Shown here: one piece after another, positions 54,088 through 61,158 of the stretch | Layout: each line of letters opens with the position of its first letter | Position numbering within the stretch: the stretch's first letter is position 1 | DNA from: Bryobacter sp. CoA8 C33 | GTDB lineage: Bacteria; Acidobacteriota; Terriglobia; Bryobacterales; Bryobacteraceae | DNA: 64,000 nt | Assembly (NCBI GenBank): GCA_019931185.1 | Contig: JAINDK010000070.1 | Location: forward strand, 26,181 to 90,180 | Direction: 5' to 3' | The notes under the pieces: generated by a model | Seen by the model: only the letters and a program-made list of their open reading frames with translations | Told to the model about the DNA's origin: nothing | Databases searched by the model: none | Made by a program: the position numbers and the translations under genes

Positions 54088-54930
54088 ATGAACTTCAGCC
54101 CGAGTGAGTTGTTCATCAAATTACTCGACTTCTTCAGCATTCTGTTCCCTGGGGCTTTGCTCGCCTATTTCCTGCAAGACTCCGCCGCAACTGCCAGAAT
54201 CCCGCCGAAATCGATCGAGAAGATGTCGGAAGCAGAGCAGTTGGCAGTTCTGTTTGCCGCCAATTACCTGCTCGGCCACTTGCTTTTCCTCCTTGGTTCC
54301 TGGCTCGATGAGCTCGACGACTTCGCCAGCAAGCGGACCCTCGAATAGCGCTTCCGGCGGCTCTGGCGGACCGGGTGCCTGCCTTCGCGTCTTTCCCGGG
54401 CTTTGTTTTGGCTCGTCTTCAAGCGTGAAGACGGCGTCGCGGTTAATCGGGCAACGCAGATTCGTCTGAGGCACTTGGCTCCCTTCGCCGCCCAATCCGC
54501 CGTCAATACCTTCCAGTGGGCCAAAGTCCGCCTGGCTCTGAATCATCCCGCCGGCCTTGAGGCCGTGCAGCGCTTTAAAGCAGACTCCAAATTCTTTCGC
54601 AGCCTCGTGCCCCTCCTGCTGATTCTGCCCCTGCTTCGCGACTGGAAGTCTTACTATTTCCTCTGGCTGCTGATCCCCCTCGCTTTGTGGCGCTACATGG
54701 AGCAGCGCCACAAAGCGACCAAACAGGCTTACTGGTTTCTTCTGGCGCTGGAGAAAACCGATCCACCGCCGGAGCAAGCCGCCCCGGCGCACCCCTTGAG
54801 GCCGATGCTTGCCGGCGGAGTCGTGTATCGCAAGCGGGCCAATGATGTCCTGAAGTATCTGTTCGCGGCGGACCCCCGGCGCCCAGACAAGTGGGCTCTG
54901 CCCAAAGGCCTGAGAGAGCCAGGTGAAGAA
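54088..54930 (+). pseudogene. Membrane protein fused to NUDIX domain, interrupted and truncated
   Basis: From ATG 54088 a single frame encodes a membrane segment (FFSILFPGALLAYFL), AANYLLGHLLFLLGSWLDEL, then TAG at 54346-54348. The same frame continues RFRRLWRTGC, a second hydrophobic pair (LVPLLLILPLL and YYFLWLLIPLALW) and GGVVYRKRANDVLKYLFAAD with WALPKGLREPGEE, the front half of a NUDIX domain. The TAG fits a Gln codon changed by one transition. At 54931 the frame runs into the duplicated receptor DNA inside the Nudix box, so the 3' half is missing and not found downstream. The original protein was probably a membrane-tethered NUDIX hydrolase. Confidence 0.75.
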
Positions 54931-55166
54931 TCCGCCACCACCATGAATTCCCCGATCGGCACGTTCGGAATCACGTAGACACCCGACGCATTCGTCGTCG
55001 CCTTATATGTCAGCCCCGTCGCCGCCGCCTTCGCCGTGATGCTGACATTCGCCGTCGGCGACCCCGCCGGGTCTGTTACTGTTCCTGTAATCGTTCCGAG
55101 CGCGGTTTGCGCCATCACCGGCAGCACTCCCGCCGCTACAATTCCCACAAGAATTCGAAGCCACAT
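54931..55166 (-). pseudogene. 5' fragment of Oar-like TonB receptor
   Basis: Encodes the receptor's signal peptide and most of its carboxypeptidase-regulatory domain (WLRILVGIVAAGVLPVMAQ, TGTVTDPAGSPTANVSITAK) and then runs into NUDIX-gene DNA after EFMVVA. It differs from the intact receptor at two residues of this region (Ala to Ser, Glu to Ala). Without plug and barrel it cannot function, though the frame stays open into unrelated sequence to 54729. Confidence 0.92.
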
Positions 55167-55226
55167 AGCTGCCAAGTCTATCCCTCAATCCAGCCCCAAC
55201 GCTAGTTCTCACCGGTGCCGGAACGT
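54931..55226. repeat. Duplicated receptor 5' segment, copy B
   Basis: 296 bp identical to 51743-52038 except for six differences. Its left edge (54931) is the breakpoint in the NUDIX gene. To the right, homology with copy A continues in blocks to 56770, so the transferred unit was about 1.84 kb. No inverted terminal repeats or transposase are visible at the edges. Confidence 0.95.
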
Positions 55227-55262
55227 TCTTTTTACGCCCGTAACTCCAAGTAACATTGCTAT

Positions 55263-56718
55263 GTGTCGGTAACGGTCACCGGGCAGCGCCAGTAACTCGA
55301 CCGCATCCTCGCCTCCCCGCTTTTCCAGTCCTCCCGTCAGGCGAGTCTTTTCCTGTCCTTCACTGCCGGCGAGGTCTTCTGCGGCCGCACCGAAATTGAC
55401 CAGTTCTCCATTGCTGCCGCCGTCCTCGATAAGCCCGACCGCGACCTTAACATCGACGCCAGCGTCCGCAAACTCGACGACACGTCTCGAGCGCTACCAC
55501 GAAGGTCCCGGCCGCCAAGATCCCATCACCCTTTCGCTTCCGCTCCGATCCTACGCCCCTCAATTCAGCCCACGCGAGATTCCCCCGCCTCGCTTCTCCC
55601 GTCCCACGCTCACTCTCGCCCTGATTGCCGCCCTCCCCCTCTCCCTCTGTATTTGGCTCATCCTTCGCCCCTCTCCTTGCCCTGACCCCCTCTCCAATCG
55701 CATCGAGACCTCACCGCGCGCGGCGACCTCCGGGCCCCCAAGCCAGATACCGCCCCCGGCGCCCTCTCCCTCGGCGCCCCCTCTCCCCTATCGATACCTT
55801 CCAGACCCGCCTCACCTTCTCTCCCTCCCGCGAAGGGCAACAGGCTGGCATCCTCTTCTGGCAGCAACCCCTCCATTACCTCTCCCTCAGCCGCCGCTTC
55901 ACCACTCGCAACACACTCAGCCTCACCCTCCACACCCCCAACACCCCTCCTCAGTTCCTCGACTTCCCCGACCCCGGAGGCCAATTCGGCCTTCCCCTCT
56001 GGCTCCTCCTCGAGCGCCGTACCGCCACGATCACAGCCGCCACCAGTCTCGACGGCCACCACTGGCAACCGCTCGGCTCCCCTTTCACCTTTCCCCTCGG
56101 CCCTTCCTCCCGCGGTGGCATCTTCGCCTTCAATGGCCGGCGCGACCATCCCTCCCAGGTGGCACGCTTTGATATGACATCCCAATCTGTCGCCGACGAA
56201 TCCTTCTGATCCTGGCTAAACAGTTCTGACTGCAACCCGGAAACCGATCTCATGTCGGCGGCACCCTCTCCTGGGCCACCCTGCTCGACGGCTCGTTTTT
56301 TACCTGTACCCGCAGGCCCTGGAGTTTCACCACCCGCATCGACACTCCGGAGACGGAATCCCTCAGCACCGGCCTCTTACTCCGCGGCGCCCGCCTCCGC
56401 CTCCGTTTCGTGCGCTATCCGGCTGAAACGCCCACACTCGCCGTCATCCGCGACGGCATCCATCTCGAGAGCATCCCCGACTTCCACGGCCGCCCTCCCG
56501 TCTACCGCCGCCTCCGTCTCTCCCCCGGTTCCAACTCCATCGAAACCGCCGCCAGCCTAAATGGCATCGACTTCCGTACCGTCGGCCAACCCGTCCCGCT
56601 CAATGCCCTCGGTCCGCTCCTGCAAATCGGTATCCTCACCAGCCGCCGCACGTCGATTGAAAGCACGCCTCACCCCCTCACTCGATTTCTCTTCCTCGGC
56701 CGCGACTTCTTTCCCTGA
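55263..56718 (+). pseudogene. Decayed one-component-regulator-like gene (DNA-binding-like domain, TM helix, LamG-like repeats)
   Basis: Reading across three frame changes and one in-frame TAA gives a coherent protein. A possible GTG start (55263) is followed by GQRQ-stop-LDRILASPLFQ, FTAGEVFCGRTEIDQFSIAA, LNIDASVRKL, then RLERYHEGPGRQDPITLSLP, a membrane helix LALIAALPLSLCIWLI, a Pro-rich linker, and a LamG/DUF1349-like domain (DTFQTRLTFSPSREGQQAGI, GIFAFNGRRDHPSQVARFD). A second, related-looking domain (GIHLESIPDFHGRPPVYRRL) ends at 56718. The N-terminus resembles the domain preceding TPR/TolB parts in acidobacterial regulators (family recognition by eye). It is divergent from the receptor fragment, about 97 bp apart. 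Confidence 0.65.
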
Positions 56719-56879
56719 GCCATGCGCCCCACCCCTCTCAATCGCTTCGCGTTACGATGCGAATCAGAGGAAAATTGAAGGAAAGCCTGAACCGGTTGTA
56801 AAGCTAACCGCATGAGGGCGTATCACGGCGTTACTTAAGCCGCTGTATCCGCCAGTTGAGTTGACAGCGTGCAAAACCC

Positions 56880-57043
56880 TTGGAGAGGATGGCCCGGATT
56901 CTCTACTACTGCTGTGTTACGAACGAAGCGAACGGAACATCAAGGCGCTGCTGCGACGGAGGGCGGAACTCTCACAACTTGCCGTATCTGATGCCCAAAG
57001 CTCAGCAAATGGAGGCATCAAAGACGGATTCGCAGTCATAAGG
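56880..57043 (+). pseudogene. ISL3-family transposase C-terminal remnant
   Basis: Frameshifted DNA encoding NIKALLRR followed in another frame by NLPYLMPKAQQMEASKTDSQ and a stop matches the C-terminus of the ISL3 transposase at the right window edge (NIKALLRRGRGYRNLRYLLL, KAQQMAASKTEF). Divergence and indels show an old fragment. The 110 bp to its left hold nothing I can assign. Confidence 0.7.
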
Positions 57044-57092
57044 AAAAAGACCCAAATTATTGGCTACTTGACACGTGCGTTCAGCGCCAAAA

Positions 57093-57118
57093 AAGGGAGC
57101 GGTTGAAGCCGCTCCCTT
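57093..57118 (-). terminator. Rho-independent terminator after exported-protein gene
   Basis: AAGGGAGCGG (57093-57102), loop of six, CCGCTCCCTT (57109-57118): a perfect 10-bp stem. On the minus strand a run of six T residues follows. It lies about 135 bp past the stop of the gene at 57254. Confidence 0.85.
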
Positions 57119-57253
57119 GTCATACCATGCGGGGCCGGAATCCCGCTTCTTTTCCAAAGTCCTTTCGTGGTGTCCGGTTAGGTTGATCGCTGAAAACTCA
57201 GTCGCTTATCACTGCATGAAATGAACAGCTTGAATCTCATCGAGTCCGGCTCT

Positions 57254-57814
57254 TTAGAAAGTGGCTTGGCTGTCTTCCACTCCCTCGATGTGAAGCTTCG
57301 CATTGCGGAGACGCAATTTAAAGTCGCCATCCGTGAAGGAGTCAAACTGCTGGCCGGGGTTGATCATGGTGTCCGAACCCTTGATGAAGAAGCCACCGAT
57401 GGCAGCGGGCGGGAAAATGAGGATGCCCCCAGCGAGGAGCGCTTTGGTGGTAAAGGACTTGCTCTTGCCGCCAATCCGTTGGGTAATGGCGCGCAGGGGA
57501 ACGCGTTCACCATTGGTGGACTTAACATACTCGAGGTTGAAGTCGATCTTGCCGCTGCGGCCAAAACTCTTCTTCTGTTCGGCCCGGGTAATGGTGCCGA
57601 CAGCCACAGCGCCCCGCTCAATGAAAATCTTGTTGTCGATCTCGACATCTTCGGCGACGGTGAAGCTGACGCGTTGGCCAGCCTGAGCGGTGGAACTAGT
57701 GATCAGGGTATCGGAGCGAAGGCGGATCTTGCTGCCTTCCGGCAGAACTTGGGCGAAAAGCGAAAAGCTGTGGATGCCTAGAGCGGCAATTGTGAAGAAC
57801 ATAAATCTACGCAT
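57254..57814 (-). CDS. Exported protein of unknown function
   Basis: About 186 residues from ATG 57814, with AAGGAG 9 bp upstream. Signal peptide FMFFTIAALGIHSFSLFAQ. The mature part is beta-rich (VLPEGSKIRLRSDTLITSST, GQRVSFTVAEDVEIDN, GAVAVGTITRAEQKK) with a hydrophobic glycine stretch (ALLAGGILIFPPAAIGGFF), resembling small acidobacterial exported proteins with an SH3-like fold. It is intact, has its own ribosome-binding site and terminator, and stands among decayed genes, so it is probably still expressed. No family name can be given. Confidence 0.65.
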   Translation of the reverse strand: MRRFMFFTIAALGIHSFSLFAQVLPEGSKIRLRSDTLITSSTAQAGQRVSFTVAEDVEIDNKIFIERGAVAVGTITRAEQKKSFGRSGKIDFNLEYVKSTNGERVPLRAITQRIGGKSKSFTTKALLAGGILIFPPAAIGGFFIKGSDTMINPGQQFDSFTDGDFKLRLRNAKLHIEGVEDSQATF

Positions 57815-57859
57815 AGTGGTGGTCTCCTTAAGTGGAATTGAAAATGTGCTTTCCTCCAA

Positions 57860-58397
57860 ACTGCATCAGAGGGGGTGTGAGGATATCCTCATACCGCTTC
57901 TAAACAGCCCGGGATAGTAGCGCGGTGCAAGGCCTAACGAGGCGGAAAGACTGTAACAAGGCATCATTGATTATTGTTCCTTCTCACTCCGCTTGTTGAA
58001 GCAGACGCAGGCCAGACTGACTCAGTTTCAACAAGAGTTTCCACGATGCCAGTTTTCCTGCAACGGCCTTGAATCTTCTGACTGCCGGAACTGAGCTTCC
58101 TTCGGATTTCGCACAGATTCAGCGGATCAGCCCATGCTATCGATGATGTACAGGAAGGAAAACAAAGAGGAGCGCGGCAAATCCAGCAGTGGAACAACCA
58201 ATTCGTTGCCAGCATCCCGGTAAGCCGGAAATCTGGTATCACTCGCTCACGGGAGGATCCGTGCGCCGAAATTGTGCGCCTGATTAAGCCACTCGTGTCC
58301 AAATTAGCTCCATGAGGTGAAGCTCAGGGCAGCCCACTGGTCGGTTAGAGAAGTTCCTGCAAGAACACATCTCAACTCCCGAAGGAGACCGCCCAAG
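57860..58397. other. Gene-poor stretch between exported-protein gene and IS4 remnant
   Basis: About 540 bp without a convincing gene. A 112-codon minus-strand frame (57964-58302) lacks a ribosome-binding site, has a Cys/Trp-rich composition unlike its neighbours, and reads into no known domain. No clear terminal inverted repeat of the IS4 element was found. This is probably the left flank of decayed mobile DNA. Confidence 0.4.
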
Positions 58398-58817
58398 GCT
58401 CAAGGATCCAGCATTTTCAGCCAGCTTTTGGGCATGGCGCCACGGCGGCTTTTCGATGCCGCCGTCGCGCGGCATGGCGGTATGCGTCACGCTCGGGGCT
58501 TCTCTTGTTGGGATCAGTTTGTAGCAATGCTGTTCTGCCAGTTGGGGCAGGCGCACAGCTTGCGTGAGATTCGCGAGGGGTTGCAAGCCTGCGAAGGCAA
58601 ACTGGTGCATTTGGGCATGGCCCAGGCACCCAGTCACTCCACGCTCGCCTATGCCAATGAACACCGCAGTGGGGAGATTGATCAGGATCTGTTTCTTGCG
58701 CTGGTCGACCATCCGCGCTAGCAGCTTCCCGGCAAGCTTCTCAGCTTGGACAGCAGCGTGATTGATTTGTGCGTGCAGGTGTTTCCCTGGGCCAAGTTCC
58801 GCGCCACCAAGGGAGCG
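58398..58817 (+). pseudogene. IS4-family transposase N-terminal fragment
   Basis: SSIFSQLLGMAPRRLFDAAV, FSCWDQFVAMLFCQLGQAHS and HLGMAQAPSHSTLAYANEHR are the DUF4372/IS4 N-terminus. An in-frame TAG (58719-58721) stands where relatives have Gln (VDHPR-stop-QLPGKLLSLDSS). The frame continues through the first catalytic Asp to WAKFRATKGA and is cut at about 58817 by primase-like DNA. The second Asp, the Glu and the right end are missing. Confidence 0.85.
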
Positions 58818-59573
58818 GATCACGTCTTCCTTGACGTGCAGTTCCTCGGCGGCGCGCTTGATGAAGACGATCCGCTGGCGGTCGGTGTTCAGGTCGAACG
58901 TGTCGATATGGAAGTCATCCTTGCGCGACACCAGCACGTTCCCGCGCAGGATCTCGTGCGTCGTGTTTTTCCCGAGTCCGCGGACGCGGTAGCGGCGGTC
59001 CTCGCGTTCGAGCGTGACCTCGCCGCCGTTCACCATCACCAGCGGATCAGCGGCCAAGGGAATCACAGGGGCGGGTGCCTGTTCGCCCTTTGTCAGCCTC
59101 TCCGAGCCGTTCAGCAGCACGGCCAGGCTCCCGCCGGTCCGCGCGTATTCGTTCGCGTCGAGGCCGCGAGGTAACAGCACCCGATGCGAGCCGATGCCCA
59201 TCGTGTCCAGTTCTTCCTTTAGCCGCTCGGCCGCCGCATCGCCGGCGTCGTCACGGTCGTAGGCGATCCAGACATTCTTCACGCCGTGCTTCTTGAACGC
59301 GGCCTTATGATCCTCGGTGAAGCCGTTCACACCATAGCTCGCCGTCACGTTGCGGTGCCCCGCGCACCAGAACTTCAGCGCGTCGAGGATCGACTCGCAC
59401 AGGATGATCTCTTTCGACGCGATGAGCGCTTCTTCGTTCCACACCCCACGATGCGGACCCGGCAGGTACGTATGCAGCGGCGTCCCCGCCCGCAGGCCCG
59501 CCGTGATCTTGCGCCCATAGATCTCGGTGACGTCGCCCTCGAGCGACATCACCGGAAACACCACCGAGCCCAT
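58818..59573 (-). pseudogene. Toprim primase-like fragment from a mobile element
   Basis: Reads VVFPVMSLEGDVTEIYGRKI, LPGPHRGVWNEEAL, ILCESILDALKFWCAG (toprim Glu), VWIAYDRDDAGDAAAERLKE (toprim DxD) and GLDANEYA, the layout of CHC2/toprim primases found in plasmids, ICEs and phages. The N-terminal zinc finger is missing because the gene stops at the IS6 junction (59574-59593). The C-terminus is cut by the IS4 fragment after LHVKEDVI. The frame stays open to 58284, antisense to IS4, which is coincidental. Confidence 0.8.
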
Positions 59574-59593
59574 GAATGGGCGAAGATGAGGGA

Positions 59594-60307
59594 ATGTGCC
59601 GCTTCGTTCCAGTTGAAGAGCTGTTCGCCGGCCGCCATTTCGATGCGGAGATTGTGGTGTTGTGCGTTCGGTGGTACTTGAGCTTCAAGCTGAGCTACCG
59701 AGACTTGGTCAGCATGATGAGCGAGCGGGGCATCAATCTGGCGCACACGACGATTCTGCGATGGGTGCAGCATTACGCGCCGGAATTCGAGAAGCGGTGG
59801 AAACGGTACGCTCGCCCGGTGGGTGGTTCCTGGAGGATGGATGAGACCTACGTCAAGGTGCGCGGCGAATGGGTTTACCTGTACCAGGCGGTCGACAAAG
59901 CGGGCAAGACAGTGGACTTCTTTTTGAGTCGGCAACGAGATATCAACGCCGCCAAAGCGTTTCTGCGCAAAGCGATGAAGGGGCAGCGGGTCCCCGCGAA
60001 AGTGACGCTGGATGCGTACGCGGCGTCCCATCGCGCGGTGGCTGATTTGAAGCGCGATGGCGAGTTGCCGAAGCGGGTGGTAGTGCGCAGTAGCAAGTAC
60101 TTGAACAACTTGATCGAGCAAGATCACCGAAGAATCAAACAGCGGTTGCGGCCGATGTTGGGGCTGAAGAGCTTTAAGACAGCCGACGTTGTAATCAGTG
60201 GTATCGAACTGGCGGAAAAGATCAAGAAGGGGCAGTTCAAGTTGGGCAAGCTGGGCGGCCGCCGCGCAACGCTGCCTGAGATCTGGCGAGCCGCGCTGGC
60301 TGCGTGA
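59594..60307 (+). CDS. IS6-family transposase
   Basis: About 237 residues from ATG 59594. The start region [20 protein letters not shown], then [20 protein letters not shown] (HTH) and the DDE catalytic core: first Asp in [10 protein letters not shown], second in [10 protein letters not shown], Glu in [17 protein letters not shown]. All three residues are present and the frame is uninterrupted, so the protein itself may be active. The upstream promoter and terminal repeat are lost. Confidence 0.93.
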   Translation: MCRFVPVEELFAGRHFDAEIVVLCVRWYLSFKLSYRDLVSMMSERGINLAHTTILRWVQHYAPEFEKRWKRYARPVGGSWRMDETYVKVRGEWVYLYQAVDKAGKTVDFFLSRQRDINAAKAFLRKAMKGQRVPAKVTLDAYAASHRAVADLKRDGELPKRVVVRSSKYLNNLIEQDHRRIKQRLRPMLGLKSFKTADVVISGIELAEKIKKGQFKLGKLGGRRATLPEIWRAALAA

Positions 60308-60362
60308 TCGATATCGGAATCGGATCGATGCAACCGCAGCGTCCGAATTCGCGCTGCCGCCC

Positions 60363-60379
60363 AATTTGCACCAGAGCCC
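60363..60379. repeat. IS6 right terminal inverted repeat
   Basis: AATTTGCACCAGAGCCC. The complement begins GGGCTCTGGTGCAAA, close to known IS6-family ends. It lies 56 bp after the transposase stop, and the sequence changes to Tn3 tnpA directly after it. Confidence 0.75.
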
Positions 60380-60872
60380 GACAAGGTACGGTGACTGCGT
60401 CGCTGATGTTGCGCAAGCTGGGAAGTACCCGCGTCAGAACGAGCTGGCGCTGGCACTCCGCGAACTGGGGCGCATTGAACGGACGTTGTTTATTCTGGAT
60501 TGGCTGCAAGACGCCGAATTGCGCCGGCGGGTACAGGCGGGACTAGATAAAGGAGAAGCTCGGAATGCGTTGGCGCGAGCGGTTTTCTTTCACCGGTTAG
60601 GTGAGGTCCGCGACCGTGGTTTTGAACAGCAACGCTACCGGGCCAGCGGGCTGAACCTACTGACAGCGGCCATTGTCTTATGGAACACGGTCTACCTGCA
60701 GCGAGCGACGGAGGCACTTCGGACGCAAGGGCCGGTGGACGAGGCTCTATTGAAATACCTGTCTCCGCTGGGCTGGGAGCACATCAACCTGACCGGAGAT
60801 TATCTCTGGTGCTCTCGCTCTGTCCCAGCACAGGGCCGTTTCCGACCCGTTCGGCTCATTCCCGCGGCTTAG
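60380..60872 (+). pseudogene. Tn3-family transposase 3' remnant
   Basis: Begins at the IS6 edge with [13 protein letters not shown] in one frame, shifts (small deletion near 60425) and continues [80 protein letters not shown] and [15 protein letters not shown], the conserved C-terminal part of Tn3 TnpA. The stop at 60870-60872 lies inside the terminal repeat. The N-terminal two-thirds with the catalytic Asp residues are gone; a Glu is kept. Confidence 0.9.
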
Positions 60873-60905
60873 CGTACGTAATATTCCGTTTTCTGAGGGG
60901 ACCCC
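60868..60905. repeat. Tn3-family 38-bp terminal inverted repeat
   Basis: The complement starts GGGGTCCCCTCAGAAAACGG and ends ACGCTAAG, 38 bp in all, the standard length and sequence type of Tn21/Tn501-group ends. It is the right end of the transposon. No partner end was found in the window. Confidence 0.9.
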
Positions 60906-60931
60906 GTAATTATCGAGGCGCCACATCCCAG

Positions 60932-61150
60932 ATGGAGCGTATCTACCCCTATCGGCAGCAGGTAGCGGCAGTGCATCCTGTTTCGCTGGTCTCGGTGATT
61001 GGAGGGTCGTTTTTTCTCGATTTCGTAGCGGCGGTCGACTTCACCAGGATCATCCTGTTCGACAAGAACGTGGCGGAGTTTTCAAAGGCTGGGTGTGCAG
61101 TACGGCCGTCGAAGGGACTGGGCCGCTGCTTGGCTATGCGCGTCAACTGA
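60932..61150 (+). pseudogene. Truncated gene with Rossmann-like segment beside Tn3 end
   Basis: From ATG 60932: RIYPYRQQVAAVHPVSLVSV, IGGSFFLDFVAAV and FTRIILFDKNVAEF, a beta-alpha-beta pattern like a nucleotide- or SAM-binding fold. After about residue 50 the sequence becomes low in similarity to a folded protein (SKAGCAVRPSKGLG) and stops, which suggests a frameshift. The open frame extends left into the Tn3 end, so the insertion probably removed the true 5' part. Family not recognised. Confidence 0.4.
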
Positions 61151-61158
61151 CGCTCTTT

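Larger units (their letters stand above)
59594..60379 (+). mobile_element. IS6-family insertion sequence, left end missing
   Basis: Contains an intact IS6 transposase gene and, at the right, AATTTGCACCAGAGCCC (60363-60379), whose complement GGGCTCTGGTGCAAATT is a typical IS6 terminal repeat. No matching repeat is found on the left: primase-derived DNA begins within about 20 bp of the transposase start. The element therefore probably cannot transpose on its own. Its right end abuts Tn3-transposase DNA. Confidence 0.8.

Noticed and set aside
55396..56172. Apparent 258-residue Pro/Ser-rich protein
   Set aside because: It is a chance join of correct and incorrect frames of the regulator-like pseudogene; the LamG-like part is in the neighbouring frame.
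57964..58302. 112-codon minus-strand frame as a gene
   Set aside because: No ribosome-binding site, odd Cys/Trp content, no domain, and it lies in mobile-element debris.
35887..58817. Reassignment or programmed readthrough of TAG as an amino acid
   Set aside because: Intact genes in the window (for example the serine hydrolase ending at 1278 and clpC at 35831) end with TAG, and the interrupted genes show other decay. TAG, TGA and TAA all occur, at both Trp and Gln positions.
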